Below, piece after piece: positions 1 through 8,547 of a stretch of 54,055 bases of DNA. The position numbers and the translations under genes were made by a program. The stretch lies in the NCBI RefSeq assembly GCF_005233835.1, contig NZ_SZQA01000044.1, positions 1-54,055 of the forward strand. The letters run 5' to 3'. The stretch's first letter is position 1. Every line of letters begins with the position of its first letter. Under the pieces are notes generated by a model. The model worked only from the letters and a program-made list of their open reading frames with translations. It was not told the DNA's origin and made no database searches. Source of the stretch: Herbidospora galbida. Its GTDB lineage: Bacteria > Actinomycetota > Actinomycetes > Streptosporangiales > Streptosporangiaceae.

Positions 1-2
1 CG

Positions 3-1415
3 GCCGCGCTGCCCAGCGACGCGGCCTCGCCGGCCCCGTCGGGCACGCTTCCGGCCGTGACGCCCTCGGCCGCCGCCTCTCCGGCCGCCGCCTCTCCGGC
101 CGCCAGCCCGGCGGGCCGGGCGGTCTCCAAGGCCCTCCAGGCGCCCTCGCCGACTGCGAGCGCCGAGGCGGGCCAGGGGAACCAGCAGCAGGGTGACCAG
201 CAGCAGGGCAACCAGCAGGGCAACGGCAAGAAGAAGAACGCCGAGCCCAGCCCGGCCGCCTCGCCGCTCGTGACGACGCAGCCCTCGGCCGACCCGAACG
301 CCGCCGCCGACCCGCTGGCGGGCCAGGACCTGTCGGGCATCGACCCGGCGGTCCTGCAGCAGTTCAAGGACCTCAAGTGCTCGGCCAACAACAAGGGCGC
401 GGGCGTCCTCGACGACCCGAACAAGCAGTTCGCCGCGTGTGACGAGAGCGGGACCGCGAAGTACATCCTCGACGTGGCCGCGGTCCAGGGTTCGGAGATC
501 AGCACCGCCTCGTCCGGCGTGCGCCAGGACACCGGCGAGTGGGTCGTCAACCTCGACTTCAAGAGCGCCGGCGCCACGAAGTGGTCCGAGCTCACCAACA
601 AGACCTTCAACAGCCAGCCGCCGCGCAACCAGATCGGCGCGGTGCTCGACGGCGTGGTCGTCACGGCCCCGGTCTCCAACGGCCGCATCACCGGCGGCAA
701 GACCGAGATCTCGGGCAGCTTCACCTCGCAGACGGCGACCGAACTGGCCGACCAGCTCAAGTACGGCGCGCTGCCGCTGAAGTTCAAGGTCAGCTCGACC
801 GTGTCGGTCTCCTCGACCCTCGGCGCCGACCAGCTGCGCGGCGGTCTGATCGCGGGCGGCATCGGCCTCGTGATCGTCATGCTCTACCTGCTGCTCTACT
901 ACCGCGGCCTCGGCGTGGTCGGCATCGCCAGCCTCGTGGTCGCGACGATCGTCACCTACCTGTCGGTGGTGGTGCTCAGCGCCAACGCGGGCTTCCGCCT
1001 GTCGCTGCCGCACATCATCGGCCTGGTGGTCTCGATCGGCATCACCGCCGACTCCTTCATCGTCTACTTCGAACGCATCCGAGACGAGATGAAGGAGGGC
1101 CGGCGCAGCCTGCGCACGGCCGTCGAGGTGGCCTGGAAGCGGGCCCGCCGCACGATCCTCGTGGCCGACGCGGTCATGTTCATCGCGGCCCTGGTGCTCT
1201 ACTTCCTGGCCGTGGGTGACGTCGCCGGCTTCGCGTTCGCGATGGGCCTGACGACCGTCATCGACATCGTGGTGGTGTTCCTCTTCACCAAGCCGCTCAT
1301 GTCGCTGGTGGCGCGCATGCAGTTCTTCGCCAAGGGCCACCCGCTGTCCGGACTCGACGCCGAGCGCATGGCGCGCACCGAGTCGTCGTCCACCTCGACC
1401 CTCCAGGAGGCGTGA
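3..1415 (+). CDS. secD: Protein translocase subunit SecD (5' partial)
   Basis: SecD is the membrane subunit that works with SecF and SecYEG to use proton motive force for late steps of protein export. The reading frame is open from base 3 with no start in the window, so the N terminus lies upstream. The first part encodes a low-complexity Ala/Pro/Ser stretch and a Gln/Gly/Asn/Lys-rich stretch (about bases 60-250), an insertion in the extracytoplasmic P1 region. The rest of P1 follows, then a cluster of hydrophobic segments encoded at about 838-1310 that match the SecD C-terminal membrane domain, including a GLVVSIGITADSFIVYFERI segment. The stop overlaps the secF start, so translation is probably coupled. 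Confidence is high from the membrane domain and the neighbouring secF. Confidence 0.95.
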   Translation, partial: AALPSDAASPAPSGTLPAVTPSAAASPAAASPAASPAGRAVSKALQAPSPTASAEAGQGNQQQGDQQQGNQQGNGKKKNAEPSPAASPLVTTQPSADPNAAADPLAGQDLSGIDPAVLQQFKDLKCSANNKGAGVLDDPNKQFAACDESGTAKYILDVAAVQGSEISTASSGVRQDTGEWVVNLDFKSAGATKWSELTNKTFNSQPPRNQIGAVLDGVVVTAPVSNGRITGGKTEISGSFTSQTATELADQLKYGALPLKFKVSSTVSVSSTLGADQLRGGLIAGGIGLVIVMLYLLLYYRGLGVVGIASLVVATIVTYLSVVVLSANAGFRLSLPHIIGLVVSIGITADSFIVYFERIRDEMKEGRRSLRTAVEVAWKRARRTILVADAVMFIAALVLYFLAVGDVAGFAFAMGLTTVIDIVVVFLFTKPLMSLVARMQFFAKGHPLSGLDAERMARTESSSTSTLQEA

Positions 1416-2422
1416 TGGCCGCCGGCCTCGCGCGCCGCCTCTACCGCGGCGACATCGACATCGACTTCGTCGGTAAGCGCAAGCTCTGGTACGGCCTGTC
1501 GCTCGCGCTGCTGATCATCTCGATCGCGGGTCTGTTCATCAAGCCGCTCAACCTGGGCGTCGAGTTCACCGGCGGTTCGGTCTTCGACTTCACCCGCACG
1601 CCCGGCTCGTCCATCGAGCAGGTGCGTGAGGTGGTCGGCTCGGCCGGTCCGCACCAGGTGATCGTCCAGGAGGCCGGGCCCAACTGGCGGGTGACCACCG
1701 AGAGCCTGGAGGGCTCCGAGGTCACCAAGGTCCAGGAGACGGTCGCCAGTGAGTACAAGATCGAGCCCAACGACGTCAGCACCCAGGTCATCGGGGCGAC
1801 GTGGGGTGGTGAGGTCTCGACCAAGGCCTGGATCGGCCTGATCGTCTTCATGGTCGCGATCATGCTCTACCTGAGCATGGCGTTCGAGTGGCGGATGGCG
1901 CTGGCGGCGATCGTCGCGCTGATCCACGACCTCGTGATCACGGCGGGCGTCTACGCCTGGTCGGGCTTCGAGGTCACCCCGGCGACCATGCTGGGCTTCC
2001 TGACCATCCTCGGTTATTCGCTCTACGACGCGGTCGTCGTGTTCGACATGATCAAGGAGGTCACGACCCCGCTGAAGACGTCGGCGAAGATGACCTACAC
2101 CCAGGCGGCCAACAACGCCCTCAGCCACACCCTGATCCGGTCGCTGAACACCTCGCTGGTGGCGATCCTGCCGGTGGCGGCGATCCTGTTCATCGGGACC
2201 ACGCTGCTCGGCGCGGGTGTGCTGAAGGACCTGTCGCTGGCCCTCTTCGTCGGAATGCTCGTCGGAACCTACTCCTCCCTGTGCGTGGCGACGCCGATCC
2301 TGGTGTCCCTCAAGGAGCGCGAACCGCAGTGGATCGCCCTCGCCAAGCGGGTGGCCCAGCGCGAGGCCTCCGAGGCCAAGCAGGCCTCCGCGAAGGAGAA
2401 GAAGGAGCACGCCAAGAAGTAG
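1415..2422 (+). CDS. secF: Protein translocase subunit SecF
   Basis: Partner of SecD in the SecDF export motor. The 335-residue product has an N-terminal membrane segment after a basic cytoplasmic stretch, the family GVEFTGGSVFDF motif near residue 50, a soluble extracytoplasmic domain, then further membrane segments containing LGYSLYDAVVVFDMI, typical of SecF. The C-terminal tail is Lys/Glu-rich and cytoplasmic. I chose the ATG at 1415 (overlapping the secD TGA as TGATG) because GGAGG at 1406-1410 lies four bases upstream; the GTG at 1412 would be only one base from it. A strong hairpin follows the stop. Confidence 0.95.
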   Translation: MAAGLARRLYRGDIDIDFVGKRKLWYGLSLALLIISIAGLFIKPLNLGVEFTGGSVFDFTRTPGSSIEQVREVVGSAGPHQVIVQEAGPNWRVTTESLEGSEVTKVQETVASEYKIEPNDVSTQVIGATWGGEVSTKAWIGLIVFMVAIMLYLSMAFEWRMALAAIVALIHDLVITAGVYAWSGFEVTPATMLGFLTILGYSLYDAVVVFDMIKEVTTPLKTSAKMTYTQAANNALSHTLIRSLNTSLVAILPVAAILFIGTTLLGAGVLKDLSLALFVGMLVGTYSSLCVATPILVSLKEREPQWIALAKRVAQREASEAKQASAKEKKEHAKK

Positions 2423-2435
2423 CAAAAGCGTGAAG

Positions 2436-2482
2436 ACGCCCCGCGGGCACCCGGGAAGATCGGGAGCCCGCGGGGCGTTCGT
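2436..2482 (+). terminator. Intrinsic terminator after secF
   Basis: Arms 2436-2448 (acgccccgcgggc) and 2466-2478 are perfectly complementary over 13 bp, and a further CCCG/CGGG pair lies inside the loop. A short T-containing tail (ttcgttt) follows. It separates the secDF unit from apt. Confidence 0.75.
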
Positions 2483-2490
2483 TTGTGTAG

Positions 2491-2659
2491 GCAGGTTCCG
2501 GGCGCGAGACGCAGCCGGCCTTCGGCCGTCCGCGTCTCGGTGTCTATTGGGCAGGTTCCGGGCGCGAGACGCAGCCGGCCTTCGGCCGTCCGCGTCTCGG
2601 TGTCTATTGGGCAGGTTCCGGGCGCGAGACGCAGCCGGCCTTCGGCCGTCCGCGTCTCG
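2491..2659 (+). repeat. Three tandem 60-bp palindromic repeat units
   Basis: Units start at 2491, 2551 and 2611. The first two are identical over 60 bases and the third matches for 49 bases before diverging. Each unit carries a hairpin: outer arms cgagacgc and gcgtctcg, inner stem CGGCC-ttc-GGCCG. The array fills the secF-apt gap and ends 15 bases before the apt -10-like box. A diverged single copy in the opposite orientation lies at 18657-18691. The repeat has the look of a REP-like dispersed palindrome. An open frame runs through it only because 60 is a multiple of three. Confidence 0.9.
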
Positions 2660-2673
2660 CTTTGAGTAGCCAT

Positions 2674-2686
2674 TAAAGTTGGCAGG
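2674..2686 (+). promoter_or_regulatory. Predicted -10 of a leaderless apt promoter
   Basis: TAAAGT at 2674-2679 fits the actinobacterial TANNNT -10 box. Its expected transcription start falls at the apt GTG (2686). No Shine-Dalgarno sequence precedes that GTG, which supports a leaderless mRNA. The -35 region is not recognisable and lies in the last repeat hairpin. Confidence 0.5.
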
Positions 2687-3192
2687 TGACCGAGTGGATC
2701 TCGCTGATCAGGGACATTCCCGACTATCCGCAGCCTGGCATCCTGTTCAAGGACATCACCCCCCTGCTGGCCGACCCGGCCGCGTTCACCGCGGTCGTCG
2801 ACGACCTGGCTGAGGGGTTCTCCTTCGACAAGGTGGTCGGCATCGAGGCCAGGGGTTTCATCCTGGCCGCTCCCGTGGCCCTCAGAAGGGGCGCGGGTTT
2901 CGTTCCGGTACGCAAGAAGGGCAAACTGCCCGCCGAGACGCTTGAGGCGTCCTACGATCTGGAATACGGCTCTGCGACGATCGAGGTCCACGCCGACGCG
3001 TTCGCCCCCGGCGAGCGGGTCCTGGTGGTCGACGACGTCCTGGCCACCGGCGGCACCGCGGCCGCCGCGGTCGACCTGGTGCGGCGCGCGGGCGCCGAAG
3101 TGGTGGCCGTGACCTTTCTGATGGAGCTGTCCTTCCTCCCCGGTAGGGAGAGGCTGCCCGGTCTCGACGTCAGAGCTTTGGTTACCGTTTGA
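2686..3192 (+). CDS. apt: Adenine phosphoribosyltransferase
   Basis: Salvages adenine by joining it to PRPP, giving AMP and pyrophosphate in the cytoplasm. The 168-residue product is of normal Apt length. It opens with the family pattern IRDIPDYPQPGILFKDITPL and carries the PRPP-binding loop VLVVDDVLATGGTA at about residues 112-125. GTG 2686 is used because the alignment to Apt N termini begins there; there is no SD sequence, so the message may be leaderless. Placement between secDF and rel is the conserved actinobacterial order. The 40-base gap to rel contains a separate SD for rel. Confidence 0.95.
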   Translation: MTEWISLIRDIPDYPQPGILFKDITPLLADPAAFTAVVDDLAEGFSFDKVVGIEARGFILAAPVALRRGAGFVPVRKKGKLPAETLEASYDLEYGSATIEVHADAFAPGERVLVVDDVLATGGTAAAAVDLVRRAGAEVVAVTFLMELSFLPGRERLPGLDVRALVTV

Positions 3193-3232
3193 CCTACACT
3201 GAGTGATCTGGACTCGAATGTGAGGAGTCTGA

Positions 3233-5566
3233 GTGCCCCGTGATGTGGCCTCCGGCAACGCGCCCGTCGAATCGCCTGGCGCGCCGGTTCCCGATGTGCC
3301 CGCCGAGGCGGCGCCCCCGGAGAAGGGGACGGCCGTCCGACGCAGGCTGGGCCGGTTCGGGGGGCAGTGGGGTGCGATGAACCCCGTCCTCGAGCCCCTG
3401 TTCAAGACGGTCCGGGCCACGCACCCCAAGGCCGATCTCCGGCTGATCGAGCGCGCCTACGAGACGGCGGCCTACCACCACCGCGACCAGAAGCGGAAGA
3501 GCGGCGACCCCTACATCACCCATCCGCTGGCCGTGGCGACCATCCTGGCCGAGCTGGGCACCGACGACGAGACCCTCTGCGCGGCGCTCCTCCACGACAC
3601 CGTTGAGGACACCGCCTACGGCCTCGACGAGCTGCGCGCCGACTTCGGCGAGAACATCGCGCTGCTCGTCGACGGCGTGACCAAGCTCGACAAGGTCAAG
3701 TTCGGCGACGCCGCGCAGGCCGAGACGGTCCGCAAGATGGTCGTGGCGATGAGCCGCGACATCCGCGTGCTGGTCATCAAGCTGGCCGACCGGCTCCACA
3801 ACATGCGCACCATGCGCTACATGCCCGAGCACAAGCGGCAGCAGAAGTCCCGCGAGACGCTGGAGATCTTCGCGCCGCTGGCCCACCGCCTGGGCATGAA
3901 CACGATCAAGTGGGAGCTGGAGGACCTCGCGTTCACCATGCTCTTCCCCAAGCGCTACGACGAGATCGCCCGCATGGTCTCCGAGCGGGCCCCCCGGCGC
4001 GACCTGTTCCTGCAGGAAGTGATCGAGAACGTCCACTCCGACCTGCGGGAGCAGAAGATCCGGGCGACCGTGAAGGGCCGCCCGAAGCACTACTACTCGA
4101 TCTACCAGAAGATGATCGCCAAGGGTGTCGCCTTCGACGACATCTACGACCTGGTGGGCATCCGGGTGCTGGTCGACACGGTCCGCGACTGCTACGCCGC
4201 GCTCGGAACGATCCACGCCCGGTGGAACCCGGTGCCCGGCCGGTTCAAAGACTACATAGCGATGCCCAAGTTCAACATGTACCAGTCGTTGCACACGACG
4301 GTCATCGGGCCCGAGGGCAAGCCGGTCGAGCTGCAGATCCGCACCCGCGCGATGCACCACCGCGCCGAATACGGCGTCGCCGCCCACTGGAAGTACAAGG
4401 AGGAGATGGTCGCCTCCAACCCGGGTGGCAAGGTCAAGGACGTCAACGACATGGCGTGGCTGCGCCAGCTGCTCGACTGGCAGAAGGAGACCTCCGACCC
4501 GGGCGAGTTCCTCGAGTCGCTGCGGTTCGACCTGTCGGTCTCCGAGGTGTTCGTCTTCACCCCGCGCGGCCAGGTCATCGCGCTGCCCGACGGCGCCACC
4601 CCGGTCGACTTCGCCTACGCCGTCCACACCGAGGTCGGCCACCGCTGCATCGGGGCCCGGGTCAACGGGCGGCTGGTGCCGCTGGAGTCGCGCCTGGGCA
4701 ACGGCGACACCGTCGAGATCTTCACCTCGAAGTCGCCCGACGCGGGGCCCTCGCGCGACTGGCTGAAGTTCGTCAAGTCGGGCCGGGCCCGCAACAAGAT
4801 CCGCCAGTGGTTCTCCAAGGAGCGCCGCGAGACCGCGATCGAGGCCGGCAAGGAGGCCATCGGGCGGGCGATGCGCAAGCAGGGCCTGCCGCTCCAGCGG
4901 CTCATGTCGGGGGAGGCGCTGCTGGCCCTGGCCCGCGATCTCCACTATCCCGACGTCTCGGCGCTCTACGCGGCGGTGGGCGAGGGCCACATCGCGGCCC
5001 AGTCGGTCGTCCAGAAGCTCGTACAGGCCCTGGGAGGGGTCGAGGGGGCCGAGGAGGACATCGCCGAGGCGGCGCTGCCCACGCAGCTCAAGGGGCGTCC
5101 CAGGGCCGGCACCAACGCCGGTGTCATGGTGGCGGGGGACCCCGACGTGTGGGTACGGCTGTCGCGGTGCTGCACGCCCGTCCCGGGCGACGACATCACC
5201 GGCTTCGTGACCCGCGGCCACGGCGTCTCGGTGCACCGGGTCGACTGCGCCAACGTGGGCCAGCTCCAGGAGCAGCCCGAGCGGCTCGTCGAGGTGGCCT
5301 GGTCGCCCGGCGACGACTCGGTGTTCCTGGTGGCCATCCAGGTCGAGGCGCTCGACCGGCCCCGGCTGCTGTCCGACGTGACCCGGACGCTGTCCGACCA
5401 CCACGTCAACATCCTGTCGGCGTCGGTGACGACCTCACGCGACCGGGTGGCGGTCAGCAAGTTCACCTTCGAGATGGGCGACCCCAAGCACCTGGGCCAC
5501 GTGCTCAAGGCCGTGCGCAACATCCCGGGCGTCTACGACGTCTACCGGGTGACCAGCGGCGCCTGA
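3233..5566 (+). CDS. rel: Bifunctional (p)ppGpp synthetase/hydrolase Rel
   Basis: Long RelA/SpoT homologue (777 residues) that makes and degrades the stringent-response alarmone (p)ppGpp. Domains in order: a 45-residue Pro/Ala-rich N-terminal extension, the HD hydrolase with LHDTVEDT at about 120-127, the synthetase with [19 protein letters not shown] around 336-355, a TGS domain at roughly 438-500 ([19 protein letters not shown]), a zinc-finger/RIS segment with a Cys-Cys pair near 646-647, and a C-terminal ACT domain. Both catalytic halves look intact. The GTG at 3233 has GAGGAG a few bases upstream. TACACT at 3195-3200 fits a -10 box, so rel may also have its own promoter inside the gap after apt. 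Confidence 0.95.
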   Translation: MPRDVASGNAPVESPGAPVPDVPAEAAPPEKGTAVRRRLGRFGGQWGAMNPVLEPLFKTVRATHPKADLRLIERAYETAAYHHRDQKRKSGDPYITHPLAVATILAELGTDDETLCAALLHDTVEDTAYGLDELRADFGENIALLVDGVTKLDKVKFGDAAQAETVRKMVVAMSRDIRVLVIKLADRLHNMRTMRYMPEHKRQQKSRETLEIFAPLAHRLGMNTIKWELEDLAFTMLFPKRYDEIARMVSERAPRRDLFLQEVIENVHSDLREQKIRATVKGRPKHYYSIYQKMIAKGVAFDDIYDLVGIRVLVDTVRDCYAALGTIHARWNPVPGRFKDYIAMPKFNMYQSLHTTVIGPEGKPVELQIRTRAMHHRAEYGVAAHWKYKEEMVASNPGGKVKDVNDMAWLRQLLDWQKETSDPGEFLESLRFDLSVSEVFVFTPRGQVIALPDGATPVDFAYAVHTEVGHRCIGARVNGRLVPLESRLGNGDTVEIFTSKSPDAGPSRDWLKFVKSGRARNKIRQWFSKERRETAIEAGKEAIGRAMRKQGLPLQRLMSGEALLALARDLHYPDVSALYAAVGEGHIAAQSVVQKLVQALGGVEGAEEDIAEAALPTQLKGRPRAGTNAGVMVAGDPDVWVRLSRCCTPVPGDDITGFVTRGHGVSVHRVDCANVGQLQEQPERLVEVAWSPGDDSVFLVAIQVEALDRPRLLSDVTRTLSDHHVNILSASVTTSRDRVAVSKFTFEMGDPKHLGHVLKAVRNIPGVYDVYRVTSGA

Positions 5567-5584
5567 CCGGAAGGGTCAGGCGCC
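5558..5584. terminator. Bidirectional hairpin between rel and the DUF349 gene
   Basis: Arms ggcgcctgacc (5558-5568) and ggtcaggcgcc (5574-5584) form a perfect 11-bp stem with a 5-base loop. The hairpin overlaps the rel stop codon and sits 12 bases from the stop of the converging gene. There is no T-tract, as is common for actinobacterial terminators. Confidence 0.65.
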
Positions 5585-5596
5585 GCCGGCGCCACC

Positions 5597-6820
5597 TCAG
5601 GAGAACTCGGCGAGCGTACGCTCGGCCTCTTCGAGCCAGGAGCGGCGGGCGGCGATGCCCTCCTCGGCCTCCTTGGCCTGCTTGCTGCCCGGCTGGGCCT
5701 TGGCCAGCCGGGTCTCCAGCTGCTCGATCGAGCGGCGGAGCTGGTTCACCGTGTCCTGCGCACGCGCGCGGGCCTCGGGGTTGGAGCGCTTCCACTCCGC
5801 CTCTTCGGCCTTGCGGACCGCGTCGTCGATCTTCCGCAGGCCGCCCTCGAGCCGGTCGCGCTGCTCGCGCGGCACCGGGCCGACGGTCTCCCACCGCTCG
5901 ACCAGGGCCCGGAGCTGACCGCGCGCCGCGCGGACGTCGGTCACCGGGAGGATCTTCTCCGCCTCGACGAGCAGCAGCTCCTTGGCGTCGGCGTTGGCCG
6001 CGAACGACGCGTCGCGCTCGGCGAACACCGTCGAGCGGGCCTGGAAGAACTGGTCCTGGGCGCCCTTGAAGCGGTTCCAGAGCTCGTCTTCGACCTCGCG
6101 GGAGGCCCGGCCGGCCGCCTTCCAGCGACGCATCAGCTCGCGGTAGGCCGCGGCCGTGGCGTTCCAGTCGGTCGAGGCCGACAGTTCCTCGGCCTCGGTC
6201 ACGATGCGCTCCTTGGCGGAACGCACCTGGTCGCGCTGCTCGTCGAGCGAGGAGAAGTAGGCCTTGCGGCGCTTGGCGAAGGCCGTGCGGGCCGTGGACA
6301 GGCGCTTCCACAGCGCCGCCTCGGTCGCGCGGTCGATCCGCTCGGCGGCCTTCCACTCCTCGACGAGCTGGCGCAGCCGCTCGCCGCCGGACTTCCAGTG
6401 AGTGGCGTCCTCGGCGATGCGCTCGGCCTCGCCGACGATCCGCTCCTTGATCTCCTTGGCCTGGCCGCGGGCGACCTCGCGGGCCGCCTTCACTTCCTCG
6501 CGGCGCTTGCCGACCATCTCGGAGAGGGCCTGGAGCCGGTTGTTCAGAGAGTCGAGGTCACCGACCGCGTTCGCACCGGTGATCGCCTCGCGCAGCTTCA
6601 GGATGCCGGCCTCCGCCTGGGCGGGCGGCAGGTCGGTGCCCTTCACCCGCTGTTCGAGCAGCTGGACCTGACCGGCCAGCTCGTCGAACTTGCGGTGGAA
6701 GTAGGCCAGCGCCTCTTCCGGTTCCCCGGCCTGCCAGGACCCGACGGCCCGTTCTCCCTCAGCCGTACGCACGTAGACGGTGCCGTCGTCGTCTACCCGG
6801 CCCCACGGGTCGGTGGTCAC
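5597..6820 (-). CDS. DUF349 domain protein
   Basis: Predicted soluble 407-residue, strongly charged alpha-helical protein of a widespread actinobacterial family found near rel and hisS. After the N-terminal DPWGRVDDDGTVYVRTAEGER segment there are three DUF349-type repeats, each with a Trp-containing core (e.g. LRQLVEEWKAAERI, YRELMRRWKAAGRA, LRALVERWETVGPV), then a C-terminal coiled-coil region. The biochemical role is not established. I place the start at GTG 6820 because GGGAGGA precedes it by four bases; an upstream in-frame GTG at 6835 has no such signal. It lies 57 bases downstream of the cyclophilin gene on the same strand and may be co-transcribed. Confidence 0.85.
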   Translation of the reverse strand: MTTDPWGRVDDDGTVYVRTAEGERAVGSWQAGEPEEALAYFHRKFDELAGQVQLLEQRVKGTDLPPAQAEAGILKLREAITGANAVGDLDSLNNRLQALSEMVGKRREEVKAAREVARGQAKEIKERIVGEAERIAEDATHWKSGGERLRQLVEEWKAAERIDRATEAALWKRLSTARTAFAKRRKAYFSSLDEQRDQVRSAKERIVTEAEELSASTDWNATAAAYRELMRRWKAAGRASREVEDELWNRFKGAQDQFFQARSTVFAERDASFAANADAKELLLVEAEKILPVTDVRAARGQLRALVERWETVGPVPREQRDRLEGGLRKIDDAVRKAEEAEWKRSNPEARARAQDTVNQLRRSIEQLETRLAKAQPGSKQAKEAEEGIAARRSWLEEAERTLAEFS

Positions 6821-6877
6821 CGTGTCCTCCCGCACTCGAATCAGCCTCCAGGGCGTTTAGCCCTTGGTTGTATTACG

Positions 6878-7720
6878 TCAGCTCTTGCCGGTAATTGTCA
6901 CGTCTTTGATTTCGACAGCCTGCTTCGGCGTACCGTCGCCGCCGCCGCCCTCGACGCCCGCCTTGGCCACCTTGTCGACGAGGTCCAGGCCCTTGGTGAT
7001 CGTGCCGAAGGGCGTGTACGAGTCGGGCAGGGTGTCGGTCTCGTCGCCGTAGACGATGAAGAACTGGCTGCCGTTGGTGTTCGGGCCGCTGTTGGCCATG
7101 GCCAGCACGCCCCGCTTGTAGCTGGCGCCCTCGAGGTTCTCGTCGACGAAGCGGTAGCCGGGGCCGCCGCTGCCCGAGGCCGTCGGGTCGCCGCACTGGA
7201 GCACCTTGATGCCCTCGGTGGTGAGGCGGTGGCACTTCGTGTTGTCGAAGTAGCCCTTGCTCGCCAGGTGGGTGAACGAGCCGACCGTGCACGGCGCCTT
7301 CGCGCCGTCGAGGTCGGCCTCGATGACGCCCAGGTTGGTGTCGATCTTCATGACCGCCGGCGCCGCCGCGACCTTGGGATCGGGCTTGCCGACGTCCTTG
7401 GCCCCGCCCGCCGGGTCGCTCACGTAGTCGCACCTGCCGGTGCCCTTGTCGAAGGGCAGGGGCTCCGCGGGGGCCGCCGCCGCGCTCTCGGCCGGATTGG
7501 CCGAGGCCGACGCCGCCGCGGTGGCCGGGTCGGCGTCGTCGCCGCCGCCCGTCAGGAAGATCGCCGCCGCCACGATGCCCGCGATGACGACCACGACACC
7601 GGCGGTGGTCCCGATGGCGGCGTTGCGCTTCGCGACACGCTCACGTTGGATACGCGCGGCCTGCTGGCGCTCGTGGTGTTCGCGCGCGAGTTGCTTCTGC
7701 CGGTCCTTCCCGGTGACCAC
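6878..7720 (-). CDS. Membrane-anchored cyclophilin-type peptidyl-prolyl isomerase
   Basis: Cyclophilins catalyse cis-trans isomerisation at proline and help protein folding; this one should act outside the membrane. The 280-residue product has a basic, Gln/Arg-rich cytoplasmic N terminus, one membrane segment (about residues 36-60, GVVVVIAGIVAAAIFL), a low-complexity Ala/Ser linker and a C-terminal cyclophilin domain with FDNTKCHRLT, LQCGDP, GVLAMANSGPNTNGSQFFI and TPFGTITKG. The His-Arg and Gln of the active site are present. GTG 7720 is preferred over GTG 7741 because GGGAGGA lies four bases upstream, the same arrangement as in the next gene. A related lipoprotein cyclophilin lies at 12557-13420. 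Confidence 0.9.
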   Translation of the reverse strand: MVTGKDRQKQLAREHHERQQAARIQRERVAKRNAAIGTTAGVVVVIAGIVAAAIFLTGGGDDADPATAAASASANPAESAAAAPAEPLPFDKGTGRCDYVSDPAGGAKDVGKPDPKVAAAPAVMKIDTNLGVIEADLDGAKAPCTVGSFTHLASKGYFDNTKCHRLTTEGIKVLQCGDPTASGSGGPGYRFVDENLEGASYKRGVLAMANSGPNTNGSQFFIVYGDETDTLPDSYTPFGTITKGLDLVDKVAKAGVEGGGGDGTPKQAVEIKDVTITGKS

Positions 7721-7866
7721 TTCGTCCTCCCGACTGTCCAAGAATGACTATTGAGGTGGGCGAATCGTATCGGCACACGGGTATTGGTTCGCAGCCCGCC
7801 GACCCGCACCGGTACCCTTCGGTTACATTCGCTCGCTCAATCCTTTGAGACATCGAGGCCGCTCCG

Positions 7867-8547
7867 TTGTTGATCGCAGGGTTCCCAGCCGGGTCGTTCC
7901 AGACCAACTGCTACGTCGTCGCGCCCGCCGCGGGCGAAGAGTGCGTGGTCGTCGACCCAGGTCAGAACGCTGAAGACGGCCTCGACGAGCTGATCCGCGA
8001 GCACCGGCTGAAGCCGGTCGCGGTGGTCCTGACCCACGGGCACATCGACCACATGTGGTCGGTCGGTCCGGTTTGCGGAGCTCGTGAAATTCCTGCCTGG
8101 ATTCATCCCGATGATCGGGTTCTGCTGAGCGATCCGGGCCGTGGATTCGGCGCGATGAGCAAACAGTTGTTCGGGGGGCTGGAGTTCAGCGAGCCCGACG
8201 ACGTCCGCGAGCTCGCCGACGGCGCCGTCCTGGAGCTGGCCGGCCTCGAGCTGGTCGTCGACCACCGGCCGGGCCATACCGGGGGGTCTGTGACCTTCAG
8301 GCTCGACGACGAACACGTGTTGTTCAGCGGCGACCTGTTGTTCAGAGACTCCATCGGCCGCACCGATCTGCCCGGCGGCGACCACCAGGCCATGCTCGGC
8401 AGTCTCGCCAAGACGTTGACACTGCCGGACGAAACGGTGGTTCTCCCCGGTCACGGACCCCAGACGACCATCGGCCGCGAGCGCGCCAGCAACCCGTTCC
8501 TGAAAGATCTGGAGCATGGGGCGCCCGGCCCGAACCGAGGACTGTGA
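7867..8547 (+). CDS. Metallo-beta-lactamase-fold hydrolase (glyoxalase II-like)
   Basis: A 226-residue enzyme of the glyoxalase II-like MBL superfamily, a thioester or related hydrolase using two metal ions. The metal-binding motif THGHIDH lies at about residues 57-63, followed by the later His in PGHTGGS, the Asp in FSGDLLF and the His in LPGHGPQT, so the ligand set is complete. The start is TTG 7867; a second TTG follows directly. The TGA overlaps the hisS start region, and this gene-hisS-aspS order is conserved in actinobacteria, which suggests one operon. The substrate is unknown; a true glutathione thioester is unlikely because actinomycetes use mycothiol. Confidence 0.88.
   Translation: MLIAGFPAGSFQTNCYVVAPAAGEECVVVDPGQNAEDGLDELIREHRLKPVAVVLTHGHIDHMWSVGPVCGAREIPAWIHPDDRVLLSDPGRGFGAMSKQLFGGLEFSEPDDVRELADGAVLELAGLELVVDHRPGHTGGSVTFRLDDEHVLFSGDLLFRDSIGRTDLPGGDHQAMLGSLAKTLTLPDETVVLPGHGPQTTIGRERASNPFLKDLEHGAPGPNRGL

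Noticed and set aside
2491-2659. Possible CRISPR array
   Set aside because: There are no unique spacers; units are directly joined and internally palindromic, and no cas gene is present.
2430-2669. Open frame of 79 codons across the tandem repeats, giving a repeated peptide
   Set aside because: It exists only because the repeat is 60 bases long; the hairpins and the lack of an SD argue for a non-coding repeat.
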